From the NCBI GenBank assembly GCA_025355745.1, contig JANXZA010000157.1:1-39182 (forward strand): a stretch of DNA of 39,182 nucleotides, given 5' to 3'. A model generated the notes under the pieces. It searched no databases. It had not been told where the DNA came from and saw only the letters and a list, made by a program, of their open reading frames with translations. Positions 1 to 9,628 of the stretch are shown here, one piece after another. Positions within the stretch are counted from its first letter, which is position 1; each line of letters starts with the position of its first letter. Origin of the DNA: Rhizobacter sp. (GTDB taxonomy: Bacteria; Pseudomonadota; Gammaproteobacteria; Burkholderiales; Burkholderiaceae_C). The translations under genes were made by a program, and so were the position numbers.

Positions 1-1070
1 TCGCTGCGGCTCTTCTTGTACATGTCTTCGAGGTTGCCGTAGTGCGCGGCGCGGTGACCGTAGCGTACGCCGTCAAAGCGGCTCAGGTTCGAGCTGGCCT
101 CGGCCGGCGCGATGATGTAGTAGACCGGGATCGACAGCTCGGTGCGCGGCAGCGTCACGTCGACTAACGTCGCACCGAGCTTCTCGAACTCGGCCAGTGC
201 GGCACGCACCGCGCCGTTCACGTCGGCGGCGAGCGCGGCCGGGAAGAACTCCTTCGGCAGCCCGACCCGCAGGCCCTTCAAGGGCTGGGCATCGGTCGCC
301 TCGGCACGCCTCGCGCGCATCGCGGCGGCGAAATCCTGCGGCGGGCGCTGCGCGCTCGTCGAGTCGCGCGCGTCGAAGCCGCTCATCGCGCCGAGCAGCA
401 GTGCGCAGTCTTCGGCGCTGCGCGCCAGCGGTCCGGCCTGGTCGAGGCTGGAGGCGAACGCAATCATGCCGAAACGCGAGCACACGCCGTAGGTCGGCTT
501 GATGCCGGTGATGCCGGTGAAGCTGGCCGGCTGGCGGATCGAGCCGCCGGTGTCGGTGCCGGTCGCGGCGGGCAGCAGTCGCGCCGCCACCGCTGCGGCT
601 GAGCCGCCTGAGGAGCCGCCGGGCACGCGACCCATGTCCCACGGGTTGTGCACGATGCCGAAGGCCGAGTTCTCGTTCGCCGAACCCATGGCGAACTCGT
701 CGCAGTTGAGCTTGCCCAGCGTCACGGTGCCGGCTTCAGCCAGCCTCGCGACCACGGTCGCGTCGAAAGGGCTGCGGTAGTCGGCCAGGATCTTCGAACC
801 CGCAGTGGTCGGCAAATCCCGGGTGACGAAGATGTCCTTGTGCGCGAGCGGCACGCCCAGCAACGCGCCGCGATCGCCCGCCGCGCGGCGGGCGTCGGCG
901 GCCTGGGCCTGGCGCCGCGCGAGGGCATCGTCTACGCAAAGCATCGCACCGAGTTGTTGGTGAGTCGCAAGGCGTGCGAGCAGATGTGTCGTCAACTCGA
1001 CGCTCGACACGCTCCCGGCGGCAAGCGCGCGGCCCAGTTCGGCCACGCCCATCTCATGCAGCGCCGCCAT
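1..1070 (-). CDS. gatA: Asp-tRNA(Asn)/Glu-tRNA(Gln) amidotransferase subunit A, C-terminus beyond window
   Basis: Catalytic amidase subunit of GatCAB, which converts misacylated Glu-tRNA(Gln) and Asp-tRNA(Asn) to the correct amides, releasing ammonia from glutamine. About 356 codons are visible, starting [13 protein letters not shown]; the rest lies left of position 1. The amidase-signature features are present: the catalytic lysine in LAHKDIFVT, the Gly/Ser-rich [13 protein letters not shown], and [14 protein letters not shown] with the second and third active-site serines, followed by [10 protein letters not shown]. The ATG at 1070-1068 shares its A with the gatC stop (TGATG), so the two genes are translationally coupled. 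This order (gatC then gatA, divergent from mreB) is usual in betaproteobacteria. gatB would be expected further left. Identification is secure; only the partial state limits it. Confidence 0.95.
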   Translation of the reverse strand, partial: MAALHEMGVAELGRALAAGSVSSVELTTHLLARLATHQQLGAMLCVDDALARRQAQAADARRAAGDRGALLGVPLAHKDIFVTRDLPTTAGSKILADYRSPFDATVVARLAEAGTVTLGKLNCDEFAMGSANENSAFGIVHNPWDMGRVPGGSSGGSAAAVAARLLPAATGTDTGGSIRQPASFTGITGIKPTYGVCSRFGMIAFASSLDQAGPLARSAEDCALLLGAMSGFDARDSTSAQRPPQDFAAAMRARRAEATDAQPLKGLRVGLPKEFFPAALAADVNGAVRAALAEFEKLGATLVDVTLPRTELSIPVYYIIAPAEASSNLSRFDGVRYGHRAAHYGNLEDMYKKSRS

Positions 1071-1369
1071 CAGCCGAGCACCTTCGGCACGAGGAACAGA
1101 CCGTCTTCGACCGCCGGCGCGCTGCGCTGGTTGGCGCGGCGGTTGTCGGTCTCGGTGACCACGTCCTCGCGCAGCCGAAGCGTCACTTCCTGCACGGCCG
1201 ACAGCGGGGTGTACAGAGGTTCGACGCCACTCGTGTCGACCGCACTCATCTGCTCCACGATGCGGAAAAAGCCGTTCAGTTGCGCGAGCATCGCGGCCTG
1301 TTCCGTGCTCTGCAGTTCGAGCCGTGCCAGCTGGGCGATGCGGCTCACGTCTTGGGGAGTCAGGGCCAT
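1070..1369 (-). CDS. gatC: Asp/Glu-tRNA amidotransferase subunit C
   Basis: Small GatC subunit (99 residues), which wraps between GatA and GatB and stabilises the amidotransferase. The protein starts [19 protein letters not shown], a typical GatC opening, and ends with LFLVPKVLG. The conserved C-terminal segment 'LREDVVTE' is visible. An upstream in-frame ATG at 1537 would add 56 residues with no GatC similarity, so the ATG at 1369 is preferred and matches the usual family length. The stop overlaps the gatA start by one base. It is transcribed away from mreB. Confidence 0.95.
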   Translation of the reverse strand: MALTPQDVSRIAQLARLELQSTEQAAMLAQLNGFFRIVEQMSAVDTSGVEPLYTPLSAVQEVTLRLREDVVTETDNRRANQRSAPAVEDGLFLVPKVLG

Positions 1370-2717
<1,348 letters not shown>

Positions 2718-2755
2718 GCGCGTGAGAGGTACGCAATGCACCTCGAATAGAAGAG

Positions 2756-2860
2756 CCAACCCACTCACCGCAGAGACGCGGAGTGACGCAGAGTGAAGAC
2801 AGGCCAGGAAAATTCTCTGCGAACCTCTGCGTTCTCCGCGTCTCTGCGGTGGTGAGTTGG
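2756..2860. repeat. 105-bp long imperfect palindrome (dispersed 'CGCAGAGACGCGGAG' type repeat)
   Basis: Left arm at 2756-2793 and right arm at 2825-2860 are near-perfect reverse complements. Both carry CCGCAGAGACGCGGAG followed by ACGCAGAG, flanked by a CCAAC/GTTGG pair at the ends, with a loop of about 31 bases. I recognise the sequence type (CGCAGAGACGC...) as a dispersed non-coding palindrome seen in many environmental bacteria, where it is often mistranslated into spurious proteins rich in 'RRDAENAE'. It carries no gene. It sits within the mre operon, so the transcript would contain a very long stem-loop between mreB and mreC. Confidence 0.85.
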
Positions 2861-2911
2861 AAGTTCCAAGTGGGCTGCGTATACCGGTCGAAAAACGCTC
2901 AGGTTTTGAGG

Positions 2912-2940
2912 CGGGCTGCTTCGCGACAGTCGGCAGCCCG
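2912..2940 (+). repeat. 8-bp stem hairpin upstream of mreC
   Basis: CGGGCTGC at 2912-2919 pairs with GCAGCCCG at 2933-2940 around a 13-base loop. There is no T-run, so it is not a classical intrinsic terminator. It lies 25 bases upstream of the mreC start and follows the larger palindrome, so it may affect mRNA stability or mreC translation. Function is inferred only. Confidence 0.45.
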
Positions 2941-2965
2941 GGCTTAGCCAACTCACCGAAGCCCC

Positions 2966-3895
2966 ATGTCCATCGGCACCATCGACCGAACCCCGCCGCC
3001 GTTTTTCCGCCAGGGCACGTCGGCGCTGAGCAAGCTGATCCTGTGTTCGGCGCTGGCCTTGTTCCTGATGGTGGCCGATGCCCGCTTCGCGGTGGCCGCG
3101 CAGTTGCGCGCCTTGCTGGCCACGGCGCTGTACTACCCGCAGCAGGCGCTGCTGATGCCGGTGCAGGCGCTCGGTGTGGCGAGCGACTATGCGCTCGGCC
3201 TGCGCAATGCGCGTGGCGCTGAAGAGGCGGCGCGGCTCGCGCTGGCGCGCCAGGCCGAACGCGCGTCGCGGGTCGAGCCGCTGCTGGCCGAGAACGCCAG
3301 GCTGCGCGGCCTGCTCGATTTGCGCCCCGGCTTGAGCGTGCGTGCGCAGGCCGCGCAGGTGCTGTACGAAGCGTCGGACCCGTACTCGCGCAAGGTCATC
3401 ATCGACCGCGGCGCGACGCAGGGCATCGTGCCCGGCTCGGCGGTGATCAACGAGGCCGGCGTGCTCGGCCAGGTGACGCGGGTCTTTCCGCTCTCGGCCG
3501 AGGTGACGCTGCTGACCGACAAGGACGCCGCGATCCCGGTGCTCAACACCCGCAGCCAGGCGCGCAGTGCCGCGTTCGGCAGCGCCGCCGTGGCGGGCGG
3601 CGGCATGGAGATGCGCTTCATGGCGGGCAATGCCGACGTGCGCGTCGGCGATGTGCTGACGACATCGGGCGTTGACGGCGTGTACCCGGCGGGCCTGCCG
3701 GTGGCGCGCGTCACGGCGGTCGACCGCAAGCTCGATTCGGGCTTCGCGCGCATCGTGCTCGCACCGGCCGCATTGCCCGATGGGGTGCGCCATGTGATGG
3801 TGCTGGAGCCGATCGGGCTGCAACTGCCCGCGCGCCCGGAGCCGGCGGCCGACGCGGCCAAGACCGGGCCGGTGAAGAAGGGCGGCCGCAAGTGA
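2966..3895 (+). CDS. mreC: Rod shape-determining protein MreC
   Basis: Bitopic periplasmic scaffold that links MreB to PBP2 and activates elongation. The 309-residue protein has a short cytoplasmic N-terminus with PPPFFRQG, one membrane helix (about residues 20-40, LILCSALALFLMVADARF), and a coiled-coil stretch (about 75-115, EEAARLALARQAERASRVE... ENARLRGLLDL). It ends in the beta-barrel domain carrying VIIDRGATQGIVPGSAVI, NTRSQARSAAFG and VGDVLTTSGVDGVYPAGLPVA. The C-terminal tail is Ala/Pro/Lys-rich. Start chosen as the only suitable ATG before the conserved N-terminus; the ribosome site is weak. Confidence 0.95.
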   Translation: MSIGTIDRTPPPFFRQGTSALSKLILCSALALFLMVADARFAVAAQLRALLATALYYPQQALLMPVQALGVASDYALGLRNARGAEEAARLALARQAERASRVEPLLAENARLRGLLDLRPGLSVRAQAAQVLYEASDPYSRKVIIDRGATQGIVPGSAVINEAGVLGQVTRVFPLSAEVTLLTDKDAAIPVLNTRSQARSAAFGSAAVAGGGMEMRFMAGNADVRVGDVLTTSGVDGVYPAGLPVARVTAVDRKLDSGFARIVLAPAALPDGVRHVMVLEPIGLQLPARPEPAADAAKTGPVKKGGRK

Positions 3896-3897
3896 GC

Positions 3898-3949
3898 ATG
3901 CGCGATCGGAGTGCGCCATGAACATGCAGGATCGGAGCGCGCCATGATC
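3898..3949 (+). repeat. 26-bp tandem duplication containing start codons before mreD
   Basis: Unit 1 (3898-3923) and unit 2 (3924-3949) match at 22 of 26 positions. Each begins ATGC and contains GATCGGAG, a Shine-Dalgarno-like GGAG, followed by GCGCCATGA. Read as codons they give two mini-ORFs: ATG 3898 encodes MRDRSAP and stops at TGA 3919-3921, overlapping the next ATG at 3918; that ATG encodes MNMQDRSAP and stops at 3945-3947, overlapping the mreD ATG at 3944. The arrangement looks like a duplicated gene junction. Confidence 0.8.
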
Positions 3950-4465
3950 ATGCCGCGCAGCTCCGGCCAGCTGCTGCTGCCGGTCAACCCGCTGTTCGTC
4001 GGCTTCACCTTGCTGGGGGCGCTGGCCTTCAACTTCGTGCCGCTCGGCCGGGCCCCGCTGATGCCCGACATGGTGGCGCTGGTGCTGGTGTTCTGGAACG
4101 TTCACCAGTCGCGCCGCGTCGGGGTCGGCGTGGCGTTCCTGTTCGGGCTGGTGATGGACGTGCACGCCAGCGCGGTGCTCGGCCAGCATGCGCTGGCCTA
4201 CACGCTGCTGAGCTACTTCGCGATCACCATTCACCGCCGCCTGCTGTGGTTCACGGTGCCGTCGCAGGCGGTGCAGATCCTGCCGCTGTTTCTGGCGGCG
4301 CATGCCGTCTCGCTGGTGGTGCGGATGATTGCCGGCGGCATGTTCCCGGGCTGGCAGGTGCTGCTCGCGCCGGTGTTCGAGGCGCTGCTGTGGCCAGTCG
4401 CAACGTGGTTGCTGCTCGCGCCACAACGCCGCGCTCCGGACCCGGATCAAGATCGTCCGCTATGA
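3944..4465 (+). CDS. mreD: Rod shape-determining protein MreD
   Basis: Small polytopic inner-membrane partner of MreC. The 173-residue protein is almost all membrane helices: about five segments, for example LFVGFTLLGALAFNFV near the start and VFEALLWPVATWLLLA near the end. It has the MreD pattern 'VLVFWNVHQSRRVGVGVAF ... GLVMDV', and the family length is about 160-180. The ATG at 3944 is chosen because it follows GGAG with good spacing; an upstream GTG at 3911 would add 11 residues encoded by the duplicated leader. The next gene, mrdA, begins 109 bases downstream. Confidence 0.92.
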   Translation: MIMPRSSGQLLLPVNPLFVGFTLLGALAFNFVPLGRAPLMPDMVALVLVFWNVHQSRRVGVGVAFLFGLVMDVHASAVLGQHALAYTLLSYFAITIHRRLLWFTVPSQAVQILPLFLAAHAVSLVVRMIAGGMFPGWQVLLAPVFEALLWPVATWLLLAPQRRAPDPDQDRPL

Positions 4466-4574
4466 AACCGCTGCGGCTTCATCGTCGGGCGCTGGGCCAG
4501 CGCCGGGCCGCTCCCAAGCGGACCAGCGACTCGCTCGGGGGGTCGGCCTGCGCACCCGCAGGCCGGGGGGCACC

Positions 4575-6647
4575 ATGACGGAGTTGAAGAACATCGAACA
4601 GGAAGTCGGGCGCTTTCGGATGCGCCTGGCGGCGGCGGCCGTGTTCGTGCTGTTCGCGTTCGGCCTGCTCGCGGCGCGCCTGGTGTACCTGCAGGTGTAC
4701 CGCCACGAAGACCTGTCGACCCAGGCCGAGAACAACCGCATCACGGTCGTGCCGATCGTTCCGAACCGCGGCCTGATCCTGGATCGCAACGGCATCGTGC
4801 TGGCCAACAACTATTCGGCCTACACGCTGGAGATCACGCCCTCGAAGGTCGATGACCTCGAGGCGACGATCGACCGGCTCGCCGAAGTGGTCGAGATCCA
4901 GCCGCGCGACCGCAAGCGCTTCAAGCGCCTGATGGAAGAGAACAAGAGTTTCGAGTCGCTGCCGATCCGCACCAAGCTCGGCGACGAGGAAGTGGCGCGC
5001 TTCACTGCGCAGCGCTTTCGCTTCGGCGGCGTCGACATCAAGGCGCGGCTGTTCCGCAACTACCCGCTGGGCGAAGTCGGCAGCCATCTGATCGGCTACA
5101 TCGGGCGCATCAACGAGGCCGAGAAAGAGAAGATCGACGACTCGGACGACGAGTCGAACTACCGCGGCACGCAGTACATCGGCAAGCTCGGCGTCGAGCA
5201 GAGCTACGAGGCCGAACTGCATGGCGCCACCGGCTTTGAGGAGCTTGAGATCAGCGCCAGCGGGCACCCGGTGCGCCGCCTCAAGAGCAACCCGGCCACG
5301 CCGGGCAATGCGCTGGTCATGTCGATCGACATCCGGCTGCAGGCGCTGGTCGAGGAGCTCTTCGGCGACCGGCGCGGCGCGCTGGTGGCGATCGACCCGC
5401 GCAACGGTGAGGTGCTGGCCTTCGTCAGCAAGCCCAACTTCGACCCGAACCTGTTCGTCGACGGCATCGACCAGGAGAACTGGAAGGCGCTGAACGAGTC
5501 GCCCGACAAGCCGCTGCTGAACCGGGCCCTGCGCGGCAGCTATCCACCGGGCTCGACCTACAAGCCCTTCATGGCGCTGGCCGCGCTGACGCTGGGCAAG
5601 CGCACACCGCAGCAGACCATCAGTGACCCCGGCTACTACTGGTTCGGCAACCACAAGTTCCGCGACGACAAGGAGGGCGGGCACGGTTCGGTCGACATGT
5701 ACCGCTCGATCGTGCAGTCGTGCGACACGTATTACTACATGCTCGCGAATGACCTCGGCGTCGACGCGATGCACGACTTCATGGCCCCGCTCGGCCTGGG
5801 CCAGATCACCGGCATCGACATGCAGGGCGAGCTGCGCGGCACCTTGCCCTCGACCGAGTGGAAGCGCAACGCCTACCGCAAGAAGGAGCAGCAGAAGTGG
5901 TATGCGGGCGAGACCATTTCGCTGGGCATCGGCCAGGGCTACAACACCTTCACGATGCTGCAGCTGGCGCAGGCCACCGCCACGGTGGCGGCCGGCGGGC
6001 AGCGCTTCAAGCCGCACCTGGTGAAGCTGGTCGAAAACTTCGAGACCCGGGCCCAGCGCCGCAGCGTCGGCGAGGCGCTGCCGCCGCTGGCGTGGAAGCC
6101 CGAGCACGTGGCGTTCATCCACCGTGCGATGTTCGGCGTGACGCAGGAAGGCACGTCGCGCGGCTCGTTCGTGAATGCGCCGTACCAGTCGGGCGGCAAG
6201 ACCGGCACGGCGCAGGTGATCGCGATCAAGCAGGACCAGAAGTACAACGCGAAGGACATCGACGAGCGCCATCGCGACCACGCGCTGTACACCGCGTTCG
6301 CGCCGCTCGATGCACCGCAGATCGCGCTCGCGCTGGTGGTCGAGAACGCCGGCTTCGGCGCCGGCGCGGCTGCACCGATCGCGCGCCGCGTGTTCGATTT
6401 CGTGCTCTCGGGCCAGTACCCGAGCGAGGCCGACATTGCCGCAACAAGGCTCGGCCAGGCGACCGCGCCGATCGGTGTGCCGCGGCCGGTGGCGTCGGTG
6501 CCCTTGCCGGGCAGCACGGTCGATGGCGCGGCCAGTGCGCCGAGCGGTCCGCAGCCGGCGGCTGCGCTGCGCGATGCATTGCGGGCCGCAGCGCCGGGTC
6601 CGTCGGCCTTGGCGCCACAGCGCGTGGCGCTGGAGAAACGGCGTTGA
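4575..6647 (+). CDS. mrdA: Penicillin-binding protein 2, elongation-specific transpeptidase
   Basis: Class B PBP that cross-links new peptidoglycan during elongation, working with RodA. The 690-residue protein starts MTELKNIEQEVGRFRMRL and has one membrane helix (about 17-38). A dimerisation/pedestal domain opens with NRGLILDRNGIVLANN. The transpeptidase domain has all three motifs: S327-T-Y-K330 (GSTYKPF), S382-C-D (typical of PBP2) and K542-T-G-T. The C-terminal 60 residues are a low-complexity Ala/Pro tail. An open frame extends upstream to 4329 over mreD, but ATG 4575 matches the family N-terminus. The stop overlaps the rodA start. Confidence 0.97.
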   Translation: MTELKNIEQEVGRFRMRLAAAAVFVLFAFGLLAARLVYLQVYRHEDLSTQAENNRITVVPIVPNRGLILDRNGIVLANNYSAYTLEITPSKVDDLEATIDRLAEVVEIQPRDRKRFKRLMEENKSFESLPIRTKLGDEEVARFTAQRFRFGGVDIKARLFRNYPLGEVGSHLIGYIGRINEAEKEKIDDSDDESNYRGTQYIGKLGVEQSYEAELHGATGFEELEISASGHPVRRLKSNPATPGNALVMSIDIRLQALVEELFGDRRGALVAIDPRNGEVLAFVSKPNFDPNLFVDGIDQENWKALNESPDKPLLNRALRGSYPPGSTYKPFMALAALTLGKRTPQQTISDPGYYWFGNHKFRDDKEGGHGSVDMYRSIVQSCDTYYYMLANDLGVDAMHDFMAPLGLGQITGIDMQGELRGTLPSTEWKRNAYRKKEQQKWYAGETISLGIGQGYNTFTMLQLAQATATVAAGGQRFKPHLVKLVENFETRAQRRSVGEALPPLAWKPEHVAFIHRAMFGVTQEGTSRGSFVNAPYQSGGKTGTAQVIAIKQDQKYNAKDIDERHRDHALYTAFAPLDAPQIALALVVENAGFGAGAAAPIARRVFDFVLSGQYPSEADIAATRLGQATAPIGVPRPVASVPLPGSTVDGAASAPSGPQPAAALRDALRAAAPGPSALAPQRVALEKRR

Positions 6648-7798
6648 GTTCGGTCTTCGACAAGCCCTCGCCGTGGCAGCGCATCAAGCCGGCGCTGACC
6701 GGCTTCGACGCGCCGCTGCTGGCGGTGGTGGTGCTGCTCGGCGCGGCCGGGCTGATGACGATGTACTCGGCCGGCTTCGACGCCGGCTCGCGCTTTGTCG
6801 ATCACGCCCGCAACATGGCGCTGGCACTGGGCGTGGCGTTCGTCGTCGCGCAGGTCTCGCCGCAGACCTTGATGAAGTTCGCCGTGCCGCTGTACGCCGT
6901 CGGGGTGGCGCTGCTGGTGGCGGTGGCCGTGATGGGCGTGACGAAGAAGGGCGCGACGCGCTGGCTGAATGTGGGCGTGGTGATCCAGCCGAGCGAGATT
7001 CTGAAGATCGCGATGCCGCTGATGCTGGCCTGGTGGTTCCAGCGCCGCGAGGGTCAGCGCCGCGCGACCGACTTCGTGATCGCGCTCGTGTTGCTCGCCG
7101 TGCCGGTCGGGCTGATCGTCAAGCAGCCCGACCTGGGCACGGCGATCCTGGTGCTGTCGGCCGGCCTGTACGTGATCTTCTTCGCCGGCTTGAGCTGGCG
7201 GCTGATCGTGCCGGTGCTGGTGGTCGGGGCGCTGGCGATCACCGCGATCGTCGTGTCGGAAGAGCGCATCTGCCAGCCCGAGGTGAAGTGGCCGCTGCTG
7301 CGCGACTACCAGAAGAACCGCGTCTGCACCTTGCTCGACCCGACCACCGACCCGCTCGGCAAGGGCTTCCACATCATCCAGGGAATGATCGCGATCGGCT
7401 CGGGCGGTGTCGATGGCAAGGGCTTCATGAAGGGCACGCAGACGCACCTCGAATTCATTCCCGAGCGCACGACCGACTTCATCTTCGCCGCGTTCTCGGA
7501 AGAGTTCGGCCTGATCGGCGGCCTGAGCCTCATCACCGGCTTCATCTTCCTGATCGGGCGCGGCCTGATGATCGCGGCCGATGCGCCCACCGTGTTCACG
7601 CGGCTGCTGGCCGGGGCCATCACGCTGAGTTTCTTCACCTATGCGTTCGTCAACATGGGCATGGTCAGCGGCATCCTGCCGGTGGTGGGCGTGCCGCTGC
7701 CGTTCATCAGCTACGGCGGCACGGCGATGGTTACGCTGGGCCTGGGCCTGGGCATCCTGATGTCGATCGCGAAGAGCCGGCGGCTGATCCAGAGTTGA
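6644..7798 (+). CDS. rodA: Peptidoglycan polymerase RodA (SEDS family)
   Basis: SEDS glycosyltransferase that polymerises lipid II with PBP2. The 384-residue protein has about ten membrane helices and the family signatures VKQPDLGTAILVLSAG, FIPERTTDFIFAAFSEEFG and VGVPLPFISYGGTAM. The start is TTG 6644, overlapping the mrdA stop by four bases (TTGA), with GGAG about ten bases upstream inside mrdA. The frame is open far upstream but no better start exists. The overlap implies coupled synthesis of PBP2 and RodA in a fixed ratio. Also called mrdB. Confidence 0.96.
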   Translation: MSSVFDKPSPWQRIKPALTGFDAPLLAVVVLLGAAGLMTMYSAGFDAGSRFVDHARNMALALGVAFVVAQVSPQTLMKFAVPLYAVGVALLVAVAVMGVTKKGATRWLNVGVVIQPSEILKIAMPLMLAWWFQRREGQRRATDFVIALVLLAVPVGLIVKQPDLGTAILVLSAGLYVIFFAGLSWRLIVPVLVVGALAITAIVVSEERICQPEVKWPLLRDYQKNRVCTLLDPTTDPLGKGFHIIQGMIAIGSGGVDGKGFMKGTQTHLEFIPERTTDFIFAAFSEEFGLIGGLSLITGFIFLIGRGLMIAADAPTVFTRLLAGAITLSFFTYAFVNMGMVSGILPVVGVPLPFISYGGTAMVTLGLGLGILMSIAKSRRLIQS

Positions 7799-7800
7799 CT

Positions 7801-7827
7801 CGGGTGTCGCGGGTGTCGCGGGTGTCG
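7801..7827. repeat. Three perfect tandem copies of a 9-bp unit
   Basis: CGGGTGTCG is repeated three times without error, filling most of the 57-base gap between the convergent rodA and histidine kinase genes. No terminator hairpin with a T-run is seen in this gap. The unit number could vary between strains, but it lies outside both coding frames. Confidence 0.85.
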
Positions 7828-7855
7828 CTGGCGGCGCGGGCGGCGCGCGCAGACT

Positions 7856-9589
7856 TCAGCGTGGCGTTGCTGCTGCCACCGCTGCGATGTCGCTCAGCGG
7901 GCCGGCCTTTGCATCGGCGCCGGCACCGCTCGGCGCGGCCGCTGCCGGCGCTGCCGGCAGGCGCAATGTGAAGCGCGCGCCAGGGCCGAAGGGTGCGCCG
8001 GCGTGCTCGCCGAGGCCCGGGCGATGGCGCAGGTTGGCGTCTTCCAGGGTCACCTCGGCGCCGTGCTGCTGGGCGATCTCGCGCACGATTGCCAGGCCCA
8101 GTCCGGAGCCGTCGACGTTGGTGCCGAGCGAGCGGTAGAACGGCTGGAACACCTGCTCGCGCTCGGCCGCCGGAATGCCCGGGCCGGAGTCCTCGACCTG
8201 CAACACCACCACCTGGCCGAACGGGTCGTCGGTGACGCGCACCGTCACGCAGCCGCCGCTCGGCGTGTACTGCAGCGCGTTGTCGACGAGGTTGCGGATC
8301 AGCTCGCGCAGCAGCATCGGGTGGCCGACTACCAGCGGGCCTTGCGGGTGCCGCGACAGCGCGGCTGACGAGCTGAGCGAAGCGGGCGGCGAAGACGCTG
8401 CGGCGCCGCTGGCTTCCGGCCCTTCGTAGCCGAGGTCGATGCGCTTTTCGAGCGCGCGCGGCACGAAGTCGCGCACCGTCTCGGTGGCCAGGCGCGCCAG
8501 GTTCACCACCTGCCGCTGCGAGGCGTGTTGCTGGTCTTCGGCGCTTGCCATCGCCAGCAACTGGTTCACCATGTGGGCCGCGCTCTGGCTCGAGCGCGCA
8601 ATCTGCTGCAGGCTCTTCTTCAGTGCCTGCGGGTCGTGCTGGCCGGCGTCGATCTGGCGCTGCGCGAGTTCGGCCTGGGTGCGCAGCCCGGCCAGCGGCG
8701 TCTTGAGCTGGTGCGCGGCGTCGGCCAGGAAGTGCTTTTGCGAACGCATCGACTGGTCGAGCCGGCCGAGCAGGTCGTTGATGGCGCGCACCAGGGGCGA
8801 CACTTCCTCCGGCGCCTCGCGCTCGTCGATCGGGCTCAGGTCGTTGCTGTCGCGCCGGCGGATGCGTTGCTGCAGTTCGTTCAATGGCGCGATGCCGCGC
8901 GCCAGTGCCAGCCACACCAGCAGCACCGCCAGTGGCAGGATCACGAACTGCGGCAGGATCACGCCCTTGATGATCTCGGTCGCCAGGCGCGAGCGCTTGC
9001 CGAGTGTCTCTGCTACCTGGACCAGCGGCGCGCTGCCGGGCGATCGCTCGCCCGCGCGCTCACCGGGCCTGTCGCCGGGCCGCGCGGCATCGCGCCCGGT
9101 GATGCGCTCTGCGGTATTCACCCACATGTACGCGACCCGCACGCTGTCGCCGTTCACCGTGTCATCGCGAAAGCGCAGTTCGCCCGGCGCGGCGCGGTCT
9201 TCGTCGCTGGGCACCGGCAGGTTGGCGTCGCCACTCAGGAACTCGCCGCGCAGGCCGAGCACCTGGTAGAAGATGTCGTCGGCCTCGTCGGTGTGAAGGA
9301 TCTCCGAGGCCCCCGCCGGCAGCTTGAACACGGCTTGGGCACGCGCGCTGTCGGCGCCGCGCACCGACACCTCCTTCGACAGCACGCGCACCATTTCGCC
9401 CAGCTCGCGGTCGAAGGGTTTGTTCGCGATGCCCTGCGCCACCAGCCAGGTCAGCACCACGCTCATCGGCCACAGCAGCAGCAAGGGCGCGAGCATCCAG
9501 TCGAGGATCTCGCCGAACAGCGAGCGTTGCTCGCGCGCCGGGCGCGGCGCCGAGACGGTGTCGGCGCTGCGGTCAGCGGTCTTGGGCAT
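7856..9589 (-). CDS. Sensor histidine kinase, TctE/QseC-like
   Basis: Membrane histidine kinase of a two-component system with the response regulator immediately upstream (39-base gap). The 577-residue protein has a membrane helix near 35-52 (APLLLLWPMSVVLTWLVAQ), a periplasmic two-component-sensor (2CSK-like) domain, a second helix near 210-232, and a HAMP-like linker. The dimerisation box FLADAAHQLKTPLAGL has phospho-acceptor His293. The ATPase domain has N box ELIRNLVDNALQYTP, G1 VEDSGPGIP and G2 GSGLGLAIVREIA. The C-terminal 30 residues are Ala-rich low complexity. The periplasmic part holds an Arg/Gly/Pro-rich stretch (RPGDRPGERAGERSPG). The signal is unknown; members of this family often sense tricarboxylates or other small molecules. 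Confidence 0.9.
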   Translation of the reverse strand: MPKTADRSADTVSAPRPAREQRSLFGEILDWMLAPLLLLWPMSVVLTWLVAQGIANKPFDRELGEMVRVLSKEVSVRGADSARAQAVFKLPAGASEILHTDEADDIFYQVLGLRGEFLSGDANLPVPSDEDRAAPGELRFRDDTVNGDSVRVAYMWVNTAERITGRDAARPGDRPGERAGERSPGSAPLVQVAETLGKRSRLATEIIKGVILPQFVILPLAVLLVWLALARGIAPLNELQQRIRRRDSNDLSPIDEREAPEEVSPLVRAINDLLGRLDQSMRSQKHFLADAAHQLKTPLAGLRTQAELAQRQIDAGQHDPQALKKSLQQIARSSQSAAHMVNQLLAMASAEDQQHASQRQVVNLARLATETVRDFVPRALEKRIDLGYEGPEASGAAASSPPASLSSSAALSRHPQGPLVVGHPMLLRELIRNLVDNALQYTPSGGCVTVRVTDDPFGQVVVLQVEDSGPGIPAAEREQVFQPFYRSLGTNVDGSGLGLAIVREIAQQHGAEVTLEDANLRHRPGLGEHAGAPFGPGARFTLRLPAAPAAAAPSGAGADAKAGPLSDIAAVAAATPR

Positions 9590-9628
9590 GAGCCTGGACC
9601 AGGGCCTGGATTGCGACAGCCAAGCGCC

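Noticed and set aside
2765-4450. Minus-strand open frame of 561 codons over mreC and mreD
   Set aside because: Antisense shadow of two clear genes; its start lies in the palindromic repeat and gives the typical spurious 'RRDAENAE' peptide.
4479-6281. Minus-strand open frame of 600 codons over mrdA
   Set aside because: Antisense to PBP2, which has all its motifs; composition is shadow-like (Val/Asp/His/Arg/Leu-rich).
7801-7827. Tandem 9-bp repeats as a CRISPR array or iteron origin
   Set aside because: Units are too short and have no spacers, and neither cas genes nor a replication initiator gene is near.
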